Shown here: positions 21,334 to 33,211 of the stretch, piece after piece | Numbering within the stretch: position 1 is the stretch's first letter | Layout of the letters: the number at the start of each line of letters is the position of its first letter | Notes under the pieces: generated by a model | Told to the model about the DNA's origin: nothing | Seen by the model: only the letters and a program-made list of their open reading frames with translations | Database searches by the model: none | Made by a program: the position numbers and the translations under genes | Origin: Blepharisma japonicum | Lineage: Eukaryota > Ciliophora > Heterotrichea > Heterotrichida > Blepharismidae | DNA length: 64,000 nucleotides | Assembly (NCBI GenBank): GCA_949751835.1 | Contig: CATKHK010000075.1 | Coordinates: 165,026-229,025, forward strand | Direction of reading: 5' to 3'

Positions 21334-22485
21334 ATGCACTGTCATCGTAATTTAAAACTAGGCTCAAAGGCTCCAATCTATATATTGCTGCTACACGCAA
21401 TAGTGATTTTTCCACTGCTTTGGAGTGTCCCAGAACTGGCAGAATTCGATAATCCAAATACAATACTATATTGGTAACCTATATTTAGGGTTTTAGTCTT
21501 TATTGTTTTTAGCTGTTATATTAACACAAGCTATAGAGACCCTGGGTTTGTGCACGCACTTAAGATCCTTTCAGATCAAAACCCTGTACACTCTACAGAG
21601 CAGCCATCAATAGAAATTACCTCAAACCACAAATCTCAAGCATCTGTAGGATTCGTTGAATTACCAGACCCAAATTATTATATTTCCCCCTCAAAGTGCC
21701 ACCAAAGGTATATGAGTACTGAGCATGATGACACTGAAAAAAATATCCAAGGAAGAGCTGGCAGCCAGGTAGAAAAAGAGCTGGAAGACGAAAACTCAGG
21801 CCCAATGAAGATTGATATGTTAGGAAATAAGCCAGTTGTCGATGATATTGAAGAAGAAGACTATTCACCTCAGTCTCCGACTGATGTAAGTGCTGCAGGA
21901 GAAAAAAAAATTCCAACATTTGAAGATGTTATTATAACAGAAACCAGATTTTGTACAGTTTGCACATTGGAACAGCCAATGAGGGCAAAACATTGTAGGG
22001 ATTGTGATAAATGTGTAGCGCTTCACGATCATCATTGCCCATGGCTTGGGATTTGTATTGGAGAAAAAAATAGGAGGCAATTCTGAGCTTATTTAGTTGT
22101 AGAATGTGGACTTATATGATGGTCTGCGTTTTGGCTGTTTCAAAGCTTTGAGGATAGGACTAAGCTAGTAGAATGAATGAAGGTAAATTGGGCAAGAATT
22201 TTTGCCTCGGTATTTATTGTATTTTTTCTATTTTTTGTGACTTGTCTGCTTGTTTTTCATACATATCTTGCTATGACAAATCAAACTACTTGGGAAAATA
22301 TATCTTGGGAAAAAATATCATATCTAAAAAAGTGGCCAAAAAGTTATGGAAGCCCATTCAGTAAAGGATGCTTATCAAATATATACATTTATTGCTGTAA
22401 GCCGCTTCCTAAAACATATACAAGTTGGATAATGCCAACCAAACTCCCTGACACAAATCCTAAAAAATGCTGCTGTATCGTTTAA
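21334..22485 (+). CDS. DHHC-type protein S-palmitoyltransferase
   Basis: A 378-aa protein after removal of a 15-nt intron. Two N-terminal membrane helices precede an acidic loop of about 140 residues. Next comes the zinc-binding Cys-rich domain [20 protein letters not shown] followed by [20 protein letters not shown], with the catalytic Cys in DHHC, then two more helices (nt 22090-22290). The end is KKCCCIV, a Cys cluster that may itself be palmitoylated. TGA=Trp is used directly after RRQF and several times beyond. It transfers fatty acids to Cys of membrane proteins, probably at Golgi or plasma membrane. The long acidic loop between helices 2 and the DHHC domain is unusual. Confidence 0.93.
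21474..21488 (+). other. 15-nt intron
   Basis: GTAACCTATATTTAG. It joins ILYW to VLVFIV in the second membrane helix of the DHHC protein; unspliced it gives TAA/TAG stops. Confidence 0.88.
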
Positions 22486-22509
22486 TTTAAATTTAAGATT
22501 TTCCTATAA

Positions 22510-23769
22510 TTAATTATGTTTTGATGGAAATTGCTTAATCCGAGAAATTCCTTTACTTTGATTTTTGCTATTCTCATCTGATTCTTCTGAGCTATGGTAG
22601 CTTCACTGGTTTTCAATATCATCATAATACATTTTCATATCTCTATCAATTTTAACACATTCTTTTTCATCAAATAGTTCATATTTTTCAGCTGAAAGGC
22701 TTGCTTCAGAATTCGCGCTGCTCCATTTTGACCTTTGCTTGGGTTTGCCTCCATTTTCTTGGGACATTGTATCATATATTTGTTGATTTAATTGCAAAAG
22801 CTTTTGATTTTGCTTTGCCAAGCTTTGGAGAAGCTCTTCTCTGTCTTTTATTATATACTCAGGAGTTTCAGACCGAGGATAATGGGCTTGCGAGGAACAG
22901 TCACTTTGGACGTCAACTTTTACTGGCTTTATTTCTGATACTACAAATGTAGGAGTTTTTTGCGCTTTGTGGATAATTTTTGGTTTAGTTTCTTCTTCGG
23001 TTGTTTGGACTGATTTAGAAATATTGATTTCTTGAGGGGTTAATAGGTCATTTAGTATGCATAAGCTTCTAAATAGAGCTTCCTTTCATTTTCCCCCTTC
23101 CAAGAGCTCAGAAAAATAGCTTAGTCCTGAAGCATTTTTTTTAAAGATACTGTAAAATTCAGAATCTTTACGCAGTTTTCTTATAGCAGAGCTCCAGACA
23201 TTATGAATCTCTATATCGATTTCTCCATTATCTTTAGCTGAAACATATTTTGTGTCCTTTGTCTTATTGGCTTCATATAGTTCTTTTCAGCTTGAAGCTT
23301 CAATTTCTAATTTTTCAAGATTTTGTCTTAAAGCGTGATTTTCTTTAACAATTCCTTCACATTGCTGCTCTTTAGCAGTCATAATTGAATTAAGTTCATG
23401 TATATGATTTTTAATTTCCCCAATTTCGTCCAGTTTTATCAACAGATCTTGATTTTTCTTTTTTTCAACATTTAGCTCTTCACGGTATTCAAGCATTTTT
23501 GAATAAAGCTCTTCTTTCTTATTATAAGTATCAGATAAAGCTTGTTTAAGTTTGATTTTTTCATTTTTTAGCTTGGCTATAAGATTTTCAGATTGCTTGA
23601 AATCTCCTTGGATTTTTGAAATCAGATCCTAGGTGGATGTTACTTTATTCAAAATCGTGCACGCTTCTAAGTCGGTTTTCAGCTTTAATGTACTTTTTGT
23701 GAGTTTAAATATAGACTCCTCATCAGTTTCATTGTAAAAAGAATGACTGGATAGTCCTTGAGTATTCAT
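22510..23769 (-). CDS. Coiled-coil protein, unknown function
   Basis: A 414-aa protein after removal of one 15-nt intron. Residues about 15-165 are a long heptad-type coiled coil rich in Lys, Glu and Leu. A middle globular part (IDIEIHNVWSSAIRKLRKDS, LLEGGKWKEALFRSLCIL) follows, then a second short coiled coil (REELLQSLAKQNQKLLQLNQ) and a charged tail. TGA=Trp at conserved-looking positions. No family recognised; a cytoskeletal or ciliary scaffold would be typical but is a guess. Stop TAA at 22510-22512, 24 bp from the end of the convergent DHHC gene. Confidence 0.8.
23630..23644 (-). other. 15-nt intron
   Basis: GTAACATCCACCTAG. It joins CTILNK to DLISKIQ in the coiled-coil protein. The last ten bases equal those of the intron at 25791-25805. 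Confidence 0.88.
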
Positions 23770-23874
23770 TTTATAAAGAGTATTTTGAGCATCGAATCCA
23801 AGAGAAAAAAATGGCTAAAATATAATTAATAAAATCAACATAAAGCTTATTATTTTAATTGCAGTTAGTTAAGT

Positions 23875-24780
23875 TTATTTTTCTCTATCCGACACAAGTC
23901 CGTATATTTTCTCGTAAACTACGAAAAATAGTGCGTTTGAAGGCAAAATTCTTGCTAACTGTAGCGACAACCCTCGATAAAATCCTCTATACCCTTCATT
24001 TTTGAAAGTTTTTAGAATGCAATTTTTAAAGCCTTTAAAAAATCTTTCTTCTTTAATATCTTTAGGTAGATCCTGAGCTTTTGTATTTAAATAGCTAGGG
24101 TATTGCTCTTGCTGAAGCCTAATCATTGTGGATTGCATAGGATATAATACTAGTGTTGTGAGTAATTTACTGATACCTCCAGAAATCGCTGTTTTAGTGG
24201 AGCTGTCTTGGGAGTTTAGAATCTCTTTGAGATGCTCATAGAAGTATAGCTGAAAAGCACCGTTTGAGCATAAAATTAGCCCAGGGATAAGTCCAAAATA
24301 GAACCCTTTAAACCCATCTAGCCTATAAATTTTTTTAATTGCTTCAAATGTGTCCCCATATCAGCTTTTGGAGTTGTTTTGTAGCATAACTCTGGTTTTA
24401 ATGACCCACAGAGGGTTAGTAATAAGTCTACTTAAGACTGCTGCTTCAGCAGCTACTGAAAAAAGGTAAAGTTCTGAGTGCTCTTCTTTAAATCATTTTG
24501 GGTGTATTTTCTTAGCCTCTTCATATATGTAAAAATAAAGAGTCCATGCGAAGCTTGACGCAAAGCTTATGTGAGCTCCCTTGTAAAGAGATAAAATACC
24601 TTGTGAGGAAACCATCGATTTTAATACATGATAGGCATTCCTGTAGCTAATAGAATGGATACTCTTAACTCCTGATGCAATAAGCCGAACTTTTATCATT
24701 TCCAAAGGATATAATGAAGATGATGCTAAAGAACCAGCAAATCCTGCAATCGCTGAGGCTGATGCCGATCTTTCAACCAT
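23875..24780 (-). CDS. Mitochondrial carrier (SLC25), folate/FAD-carrier-like
   Basis: A 301-aa protein, the normal SLC25 length, with three repeats of about 100 residues and six membrane helices. Signature motifs are PLEMIKVRL (repeat 1), NPLWVIKTRVMLQ (repeat 2) and YPMQSTMIRLQQEQ (repeat 3); GLSLQLARILPSNALFFVVYE ends repeat 3. Trp in the second motif and Gln in the third are typical of the SLC25A32/FLX1 subgroup, which carries folate or FAD across the inner mitochondrial membrane. The substrate is therefore suggested, not shown. Two in-frame TGA=Trp. Stop TAA. Confidence 0.9.
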
Positions 24781-24977
24781 CTAAATAATAATTAATATCT
24801 TTAAATTGACAGAAAAAAATATGTGGAAAATGCCAATTCTTAAGCATTTCTAGTGAAATTCACAAGGAAAGCTTCTTATATGCTTATTTTTTATTAGCTC
24901 AAAAACTTTATAAAAATTAGCCAATCCTTTTCATTAAAAAATCTTCCAGTAAAGAGACTTCACTGAATTTATAAAAT

Positions 24978-25952
24978 TTAATTAAATACATTTTCTGTTG
25001 TCCTCTCCGTATTATGCGAAAACGTCGGGGATAAAACAGTATGAAGCTTCGATATATCAACATCTTCGCCCCCAACATACTGTTCTTCAGTAATAATTTC
25101 CGGAAAAGATTTCTTTTCATGAAGTGGAGTTTTTGGGGGTTCTGTATAATTATAAGAAATCTCATGATCCCCAAAATTAAATGTCGTATCCTTCGCATCC
25201 CCTATTTGTGTCAATTTTTGCTTTTTATTCCTCCTGCTCAGTATATACTCAAATGTTGTCATTCCTTTCATTTTTAATCATACATGCAGTGCTAATAAAT
25301 GAGCTGTCAGAAATGCAACAATTGAAGCCTCAATTGTCACAATAAACGTCAGTACCAGAAAGCTTTTAGGGTTTATACTGCTACTAATATCACTAACTTT
25401 ATCTACATATTCATCATAATTTACATAATATTCACACAGCTGTGTAAGTCCAAATGCTGTGACTGTAAGCATATTTATTTCAAGGATAGCAATTAGCTGG
25501 GTAAATAAATGATAATTTCTTTGGCCGATGCAATTGTTAAGCCACTTGCAGTGGTGATCAAAATTATCGACACATCGGTTGCATTGGCCACAATGTTTTG
25601 CTTTTAAACTGACATTGCAATTGCAGATCGTGCAAAAGGCTTGATAGTTTACAGCTTCAGGTCTTTCACCGCGTTTTACCTTTTCTCTATAAGAAAGTAA
25701 TAAAGGATCTGTAGGATCACAAATAGTTGCTTTGTAGGCATAGATTATTGAAAAGATTTGAGTAGTGGAATAAATGATTGTGTATGTTATCTAGGTGGAT
25801 TTTACTTTTAAAGGTAAATTCATTGTGGGGATTAGAATTAGGCAGCTGATAATGATGTTGAAGAGGTTGACAATTCAGCTTAAAACTTGATAAATATTTA
25901 TTGGTGCATTAAGTCCGTGATTTCTTATTGCAGTATTTCGATTAACTTTCAT
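24978..25952 (-). CDS. DHHC-type protein S-palmitoyltransferase (second)
   Basis: A 319-aa protein after removal of a 15-nt intron. Two membrane helices (residues about 20-75) are followed by the Cys-rich domain FCTICNCNVSLKAKHCGQCN and FDHHCKWLNNCIGQRNY, with the catalytic Cys in DHHC, then two helices and a cytoplasmic tail. It is shorter than the other DHHC protein in this window and lacks its acidic loop. The arrangement FDHHCKWLNNCIG resembles ZDHHC1/11-type enzymes. Stop TAA. Confidence 0.93.
25791..25805 (-). other. 15-nt intron
   Basis: GTAAAATCCACCTAG, in the second membrane helix of the DHHC gene (NLPLK joined to ITYTII). It removes an in-frame TAG. Confidence 0.9.
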
Positions 25953-26189
25953 TTTTTATAATTTTTCTTTTATTTGAATAAATATATTTATTGAAACTTG
26001 TATTCTTTAGAAAATGCTTCATTGATGTCTTTTTAGGCTTGTTTAATTGTGCAATTTTAATAATAAAAATTTTAACGTAAAACTTTCCATAAATATTTAA
26101 TTAATTGTTTTAATGTAGATTTAATATACAATTTCTTACGAATTCATATAAGTATTCATATTACACATAATTGTAATTTATCTATAAAA

Positions 26190-27173
26190 ATGGACGAGCT
26201 CTTTGACTTTTTCTATGAGATGGATTCCATAAATTCAATAGGATCAGATATTTCTATACCCCAAGCTTATGTTTTAGGATTTTCAAGAGCTCTTTATCAT
26301 CAAGATCTTCTTTGGACATTAAATTTTTTTAAAAAATTAAATGACTTTAAAGCTAACGAGCATCTCAGAGAGCGTGCTGAATGATTCATATTATACAAGC
26401 TTTATGAAGGTCTGTATGCTGAGGCAGAATCACTATTATCTCAATTAAGCCAGCCAAAAAGCTCTAAAGCTGTTCGTCGTCTAATAAGCGAAAATGACAA
26501 GCCGTATTATAAAGAAATAAGGACCTATTTAAAATCTATATCTCTAAAAAAGATACCTGAGGCAGAGCCTATAAGCTGCCCTATATGTTTAGATGAAATT
26601 GAAGATCCTAATTCTAAACCTCTCATTCAATGCCAGCATATTTTTCACGATCACTGTATATCCAGATATATCACAAATAAAGTAGATTCCAGACAATTCC
26701 CTATTCTCTGCCCTTTAGATACATGCAAAGCTGAAATTGATGCAAATGATATAAAAACGAGGCTTGAGCAATACATATTTCAGCAATTTGAGGACTATTC
26801 GTTTAAAAATCATATTGAGACCCATGGGAGCGAATATTCGTGCTGCCCAACTGCTGATTGTCCTTATGTATTTATACCAAACTGCGCAAAACGGTTCAAA
26901 TGTCCAGTATGTAAAAAACAGTATTGTTTAGAGTGTAGATCTATATATCATAGAAGATTGACCTGTGAAGAATTTAGGGCTGCAAATGGGGACATTAGAG
27001 ATGCTGAATTTTTGAAATTCGTAAAAGGGGCGATGCATAAGCAATGCAGTTTATGTAAGTTTTGGGTTGAGAGAGCAAAAGGCTGCAACCATATGACGTG
27101 CAGGTGTGGATATGAGTTTTGTTATAAATGTGGATCAAAGTATAAGGAATGTAGGTGTGGGATATGGTCTTAA
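26190..27173 (+). CDS. RBR-type (RING-IBR-RING) E3 ubiquitin ligase
   Basis: A 327-aa protein with TGA=Trp at 26382-26384. RING1 begins at about residue 130 (CPICLDEIEDPN, CQHIFHDHCI). The IBR is about 220-265 (CPTADCPYVFIPNCAKRFKC, YCLECRSIYH). RING2 is at the end (CSLCKFWVERAKGCNHMTCR, CGYEFCYKCG). The Cys in KGCNHMTC sits at the catalytic thioester position of Parkin/HHARI-type enzymes, so the ligase should be active. The N-terminal 125 residues are helical and unassigned. RBR ligases take ubiquitin from E2 onto this Cys before passing it to substrate. Stop TAA. Confidence 0.94.
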
Positions 27174-27485
27174 TTGTGCCAAGTTGTTTGAGCTATTTAA
27201 TATACTTCAAATTTTTTTATAACTTTTGTCATTTAGATAATTATTTCTATCACTTGCTAGGTATTTGATCTCTTGGCTTATAGATATGGTATTTCTTTGT
27301 AAAAATTCAAAATGATCTTCTATTTTTATTTATCGCCTTAATAAGGAAAATTTAGGCTCATTTCCCAAACTTTTTTACTGAAATCTGTATCCTAGCGATT
27401 TGCATTGTAATAGCCTTTTGTCATTTATCATAATCTTTTAACAAGGAGTAATTATTATTAAGGAGAAATAAGAATTAATTATAAA
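27174..27485. other. Intergenic, AT-rich
   Basis: Spacer between two plus-strand genes. Nothing recognisable. Confidence 0.5.
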
Positions 27486-30400
27486 ATGCCTGAAAAAATT
27501 CGAAAGAGAATTGCGAGGTCCAGAACTCCAAATTCTTTAAAAATTAAGGTAAATTCTCAATCAGAAATCACCTAAAAAGTCTCCTCGTCCGACGAGTCCT
27601 GGATACGAATCCCAAAGAGACAGATATTATGCTAGACGAATCTATCAAGTTTCTCCTATTAAGCAACAAAATTCTGAAATTTTCCACATAAAACGATCCA
27701 AATCTCGCCCAAGTTCAGGTGCTTTAAAATTTCCAAAAAAGCACCTAGAAACTGAAGAAAATGATTTATTTAACAGTATAAGAAATGATTTAGAAGCTGA
27801 GTGAAATTTCAAAAATATCCCAGAGTCCCTTAGATCTTTATACAGAGAATGTGTATTTGGCTTGCCGACTCATAAAAGCATCACATTAATGTCGAGAGAA
27901 TTAAACGACCTCATAAGTAACAAGGCAACTGTACAATTTGCAATAAAATCAGTCGAAGAAAGAGAAAAAATTATTTGGCGTCTCAAAGATTTAATATACG
28001 AATTTAGCAAGTCAAGTGAAGAAGAAAGAATGGGAGCTTTAATGAATATTTCAGAAATTTTACAAAGTTATAGAGTGCTGAGCTTAAACGCTATAGAAGG
28101 AATAATTATTTGAAGGGATCAGCTAGCTTATGCACAGATAGTCAGCAATTTGAATATTAGAAATGTGAGAAGAATTCCTTTTATTTGAAATGGAGAAAAT
28201 TATATAGTAAGAATGAAAAATGATATAGATTTTTTAAGCAAAACTGAACTTGCAAAGTATTTTTATTTTTCAGAGCAAAGTGATCCGTTTTTGATTTGCC
28301 CTTCAGATGTAAAGTGGGATATGTCAGAAAAAATTAATGAATTGAGCAGCTATTTCACCAAAAGATCAGCAAAAATGCTGATCCCACTTCCTGAAATTTT
28401 GATGAATAGAGTTAAGCTTGCAGAAATTATCATAAATGAAGAATTAATCAAAGAAAATGAAGTAATTTCCCACTATGTATTCAGAAGATGAAACACTAGG
28501 TCTATGGCTAATCCTGAATATTTTAAAATAAAAATGGAAGATGAAGCAAATTCAAAAATAATTGAAGAATTAACAGCAGAATTAATTCAAAATTTTATTG
28601 GAGAAATTTTGCCTCAAATGATTATTGTCGAAAGTAAAATACAGCAAGATATATTGTGTATTGATGAAGTTTCAATTAATATTTTGGATTTAATTTGTAA
28701 TGAATTTAGCTTAAAAATAGCTAAAAAATCATACGAGAAACAAGTTTACCCAATAATTTCAGAACAAATTTTAAATGACTTAATAACGAAATTTGATTAT
28801 AAATTATCCAAAATACCAAAAAAATTAATAAAAGAAGAAATTAAAGAAAAAAAAAGAAATGAAGCGAAAAGAATTAAAAAAATGAAAACACTTGATAATG
28901 ATTTAGCTATTAAAATTGCAAATCAAATATTTTGGGATTGCGTAAAAAAATCTTTTAATTTAACTAAACTCGCTGAAAATGTTTTACTAGGTGAGCTTAA
29001 AAAAGCAGAAGCAAAAGTTGATAAAATCAACAAAGAAATTGCAGAAATAATAACAAAAGAATTAATAAACCAGTTTATTGAAGACCAGAGGATCGATATA
29101 TTTGCAAAGGAAATTAAAAATGACATGATATCTTCTGAAAACCAAATTATAGATCTTATTTCCAACGATATCTCAGAAAAACTTATAATGGAATATCTTT
29201 CTAATTACTGCCGAAACCACTTAATGAATATTTTTAAAGTTTTGCTAATAAAAATTTACACAAATGACTTTCTTGAAAATATCACAAATGAAATGATTTT
29301 ATCTATAGCTAAAAATTCCCTCAATGAGGAGGCCAGAATATTTAATGAAAATAAAATGATTACAGAGTTTATTTACGAAGAAATAATCGCAAATTTATCA
29401 AACCCTCATAAATTATCTCTAATTTGTGTCGAAGTTTTATCGGTTGAAAAATTTTATTATATGACATCAAAAATGATATTTGAGTCATTTATTTTAGAAA
29501 TTATTTCTGACGAATGGCTTCATGAATTTGCAGATGAAGAAATTGAAAATTTTGCCCAACTTGAAGCACCAAAATCTCCAACATATAATACACCTTCTAC
29601 AGATGAAACAGTTTCGCAGAGTTATCTTAGTTTTGCAAATGAAGAAGCTTTTGATTATTTAGCAAATGTTGAATTTAAACCAGTGGAAACACCTGAAAAT
29701 CTTATTCAGACTGCTATGTATGAATATTATAAATATTTGCCTTCAATTATTAAAGAAAATATCCCATCTGCAGTTGCATTGGTTGAAAAATCAAAAATAG
29801 GGATAAATACAAGCTGATATTGAATACAAAAGAGGAAAAAAATTATAGGCTTATTGGTATTTTCAATTGAGCCAAATTCATTATTTTCGAAAAAAGTGAT
29901 AATTCTGCATATTTCCTGTATACATTTTTCTTCATTTAATACAATACTCGAGCATGCTTTGAATTTAATATGAAATCGTGAAGATTGTGATGAAATTCGG
30001 CTTTATTTTGTAAATGAAAAGTTAAGGCAAATTAAAGATATGCCGAAAGAGCTGAAGTCTTTATTTTTTGATTTTAAATTTAGGTGAAAAACTGAGATTG
30101 AGGATGAAATTGGGACTGAGTCCTATCTAGGAATTTTGAGGCAAAGTGATAGACCAAAGAATTCTGAAGAAATGCCCCAGGAAAATGCAATAATAAAATC
30201 AATATGTAATTTATATTTTGAAGATGATCCTATTCCTTATAATTCTCAAAAACGCAAAGAAGTTTTGCTATTCGGCAATCGAATTTGTTTAATCCATGCT
30301 CTTTTATCAGTTTTCTTCAGAACTCAAAATCCTAAAAAGATCTCATTAATTCAAATTCCTTTGCAAAATGAACTATCAAACCTTCTTGGCTATATGAATA

Positions 30401-31134
30401 CTGTTGAATATGAATTTAAATACCTAAGAAACATAGTCTCCAAAAAGCCAGAAGATATTTTAGACTACATAAAAGGCCAAGGCTATGATAATATTTTATT
30501 TGAAAATGGGCTAAACTCTTTATCCATATTAAATCTTTCTTTTAATTGGACATCATATAATCATTTTTCTCACAAGGTAGGGAATGACTATTTTGATTAT
30601 TTTCAGTTCAAAAACAACTTGAAGGTAATGTCTACAGAATCCGCAAAAATTTTTATAATTCCAACCTCACTTCCTGATATATTTACCTTTATTATTAAAT
30701 CTGAAAATCTATCAGCTCAAGTAAAGCAAGGATATTGGCCTGATGATCTTGATTTATTCAGTAAAGTTGAAGATATTTTTAAAGAAATTAATGCACTGCC
30801 AAGTGAATTAGCTGAGCTTTGGCTTCCAAGTTTTAAAAAAGACTGTAAATGGGAAATCCCATGAGTTGAAGGCTATAAAATTACTCACCAAGGCATGAGT
30901 GAAGAAAAATACGTAAAAAGATGCTACGAACAGATCTCAGTTGAAATAAGTTCTTCTGAGTTCTCAGACGGCATCTTGAAATCAGAAATCAAAGAAGAGT
31001 TTATTTTATTTTCTGACTTTGTTTTTGGGTTAGTTTTAACAAATCTTGACTCAGAAGAAATAAACCCGATCCCACTATTTGTTACATATGTACAAGAAGA
31101 TGACTTGATTCATTCTGTAAATTCTCAAGAATAA
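27486..31134 (+). CDS. 1,210-aa helical protein with possible GNAT-like C-terminal part
   Basis: One gene of 1,210 codons after removal of a 16-nt intron, with at least eight TGA=Trp codons. The N-terminus is basic and Ser/Pro-rich (SPKKSPRPTSPG). Residues about 110-770 are long acidic/Lys helices with a repeating pattern of E.I..EL...LI....I, likely a solenoid or coiled scaffold. The last 430 residues change character: IIGLLVFSIE, KVIILHISCI and ILEHALNLIWNREDCDEIRL look like the strand-helix-strand core of a GNAT acetyltransferase fold, followed by a second alpha/beta part. The GNAT idea rests on pattern only. No paralogue in the window. Confidence 0.75.
27549..27564 (+). other. 16-nt intron
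   Basis: GTAAATTCTCAATCAG. The only 16-nt intron seen here; it is needed to restore the frame between SLKIK and KSPKKSPRP. Confidence 0.85.
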
Positions 31135-31218
31135 TAATTTTCGTAATAAATTTTAATAGAAATCTGCAAAATTAAATTATAGAGATCGGCAAAAAAGAGA
31201 AGGAATTAATTCTAGTAA

Positions 31219-31491
31219 ATGCAAGAAGAAAGATATAGAGGGCAAGCAGAGTATGTGATACTTAAAGTAAGATCGCAATATGGGAATGAGATATTTTTTA
31301 AAATAAAAAGATCAACTCGTTTGAGAAAACTTATAGAAATTTACTGTGCAAAAGTTGAAATTACCCCAACTACTACCAGATTTATTTTTAATGGAAATCG
31401 AATATTTGGCAAAGACACAGCTGCAATAATAGGATTAGAAAACGGAGATGAAATCATTGCAGTTTCTGAGCAAACAGGAGGATGCTATTAA
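31219..31491 (+). CDS. SUMO: SUMO (small ubiquitin-like modifier)
   Basis: A 90-aa protein with the ubiquitin-like beta-grasp of SUMO: VILKVRSQYGNEIFFKIKRS, LRKLIEIYCAKV, RFIFNGNRI, LENGDEIIAVSEQTGG. It ends GG-CY, so a SUMO protease must remove two residues to expose the diglycine. It is attached to Lys of target proteins by the SAE/UBC9 pathway; in ciliates SUMO is also linked to nuclear development. Length and motifs are normal. Start ATG at 31219, 85 bp after the previous gene. Stop TAA. Confidence 0.94.
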   Translation: MQEERYRGQAEYVILKVRSQYGNEIFFKIKRSTRLRKLIEIYCAKVEITPTTTRFIFNGNRIFGKDTAAIIGLENGDEIIAVSEQTGGCY

Positions 31492-31541
31492 TTATTAAAA
31501 AATTAACTTCTAAATCACTTTAACCAAGCATCACCAATTAG

Positions 31542-32609
31542 TTAGCTTGTTTGACTAAAATTGACAGTACTAAATACATTGCATACTTTAAGAAAAGCTT
31601 CTCCTGCTAAAGGATGCTTATTCTTATCAGGATGCAATAACTTAGCAAGCTGCCTATATGCGCTGTTTGCATTCCCTTCTCCCAAATTCTTCGAAAAGTA
31701 CTTAGCATATACATAATTTTCTGGCGCACACAAAATTTTGTATATAGCAAGTGCTTGCTCATAACTGCAATCTCCATAATGAGAGCTCATAAACATTTCA
31801 GTCATGATCCTCGCGTCATTTTCTATTTGCTCTTCCATTACTAAAGATTTAGCATATTCCATATCCAAATTTCTTTCCATTTGTTGCCTGGCTTCTTTAA
31901 ACAGTTCTTCTTGCAACTTTGCTTGCTCTTCTTCAATTTTCTGCTGCTCTAGCAGTCTCTGCTGTTTTTTGCTGGTCCTACTTGTGCAATTGCACTGCTG
32001 GCACCACTTCTGGCTTAAGAACTTTGAGTAATCAGCTCTCCATTGGTGTCCTTGGGCACATCTAAATTCCAGCATCAAGTCCATTTCTTCATTTAAGCAC
32101 TCTCCTCCATTGGACTCAGCAAAAAGTTTGGCTTTTTCTAGACCTTTACTACATTCTCAGCATCATTGTCCACTCAATAAAACCTCTGCGGATTCTCAAA
32201 CATGTCCCATCCGGCATCGATAGACAAGGCTGAAATGAGGATTTTCACAAGTGGAAGAGAGGCAAACACCTCCGTGCTGCCAGGCAATTTCTTTGGCTTG
32301 CTCTCAGTAATCGTCTTCTTCCATAGCCATCTCTTCGCATACGGTGCCAGGTCTGAAGTAATATTCAGAATTTTTTGAAAGGACAAATGGGGAAGTTGGC
32401 TGATCTTGGCTGCGGCTGTGCTTGCGGAGCTCTGGAGGCTTTGCGAAGTAATAGTCTTGGTTTTTTAAGCAAAAGGTCGACAGCTCTTCACTTGATGAAT
32501 TCGAGTCAGCTCGAGGTCTAATGTCCTGGCTGTTTTTCCTCGATCGACAGTTTGAAAGATTCGGGGTAAAACGCCTGGATGTGGCGGGGTCTGAAGGCTG
32601 AGAAGTCAT
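31542..32609 (-). CDS. Zinc-ribbon repeat protein with C-terminal J domain
   Basis: The frame ends at TAA 31542-31544 and is open upstream to 32708, but the first in-frame ATG is at 32609 (355 aa); a 5' exon or another start is possible. The N-terminal part is Ser/Arg-rich and poorly ordered. Two zinc-ribbon-like repeats follow (YRCRMGHVW..GQWCWEC and FRCAQGHQW..QKWCQQC), then a Gln/Glu-rich coiled coil, then a J domain at the very end (YRQLAKLLHPDKNKHPLAGE) with the HPD that stimulates Hsp70 ATPase. TGA=Trp occurs at the start of the first repeat. A J-protein with zinc ribbons ahead of the domain is not a class I know. Probably an Hsp70 co-chaperone; client unknown. Confidence 0.8.
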
Positions 32610-32711
32610 TTCTGACTTTAAAGACAACGGACCGGAAGAAGCCGGCGGAACAAAAAAGAACTCATATTCATTATAATTCAACCATTTTCTAAGAAAGTCG
32701 TTTGGAAATTA

Positions 32712-33211
32712 TGTCAACTCTGTGTAATCTGAAAAATAAAAATTGCAAAGTGCCCTAAATCTTGCATAATATCAAAATTTTCAATTATAGCTATAAATGT
32801 AGCTTATTTATGCGTAAGGCAAAAACTATGCTAGGTATCAAGGGCTCAGAAGTTCTGTTTCTTTATTTAACAAGAAAATTTAAATTTTACCTTCATATAA
32901 ATATGATTATATTAGTTCTGGTGATAGGACATTTTTATTGGAATTTCATTTTGGAATAAATCTATTGAATTTTGATATTCATGAGAAAAATTTAAAAATC
33001 AAATTTGAATTATCTCTAAGGAAATAAGACGTTTCAAAATACCCAAAACTCAAAATATATTATTAAAATAGTTTTCTTTATAAGAAATTTGAATTTCCTT
33101 TCATTATATGAATAATTTAGCTGCTATCAATAAAATAAACTCAATTTATAATAGATTATTTGTTATTTGACATATTATGAACAAAATATTGATAAAATTA
33201 ATACATAAACA
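32712..33211. other. Intergenic, AT-rich
   Basis: Between the J-domain gene and the next minus-strand gene. One short plus-strand frame (32762-32959) has no coding character I trust. Confidence 0.5.
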
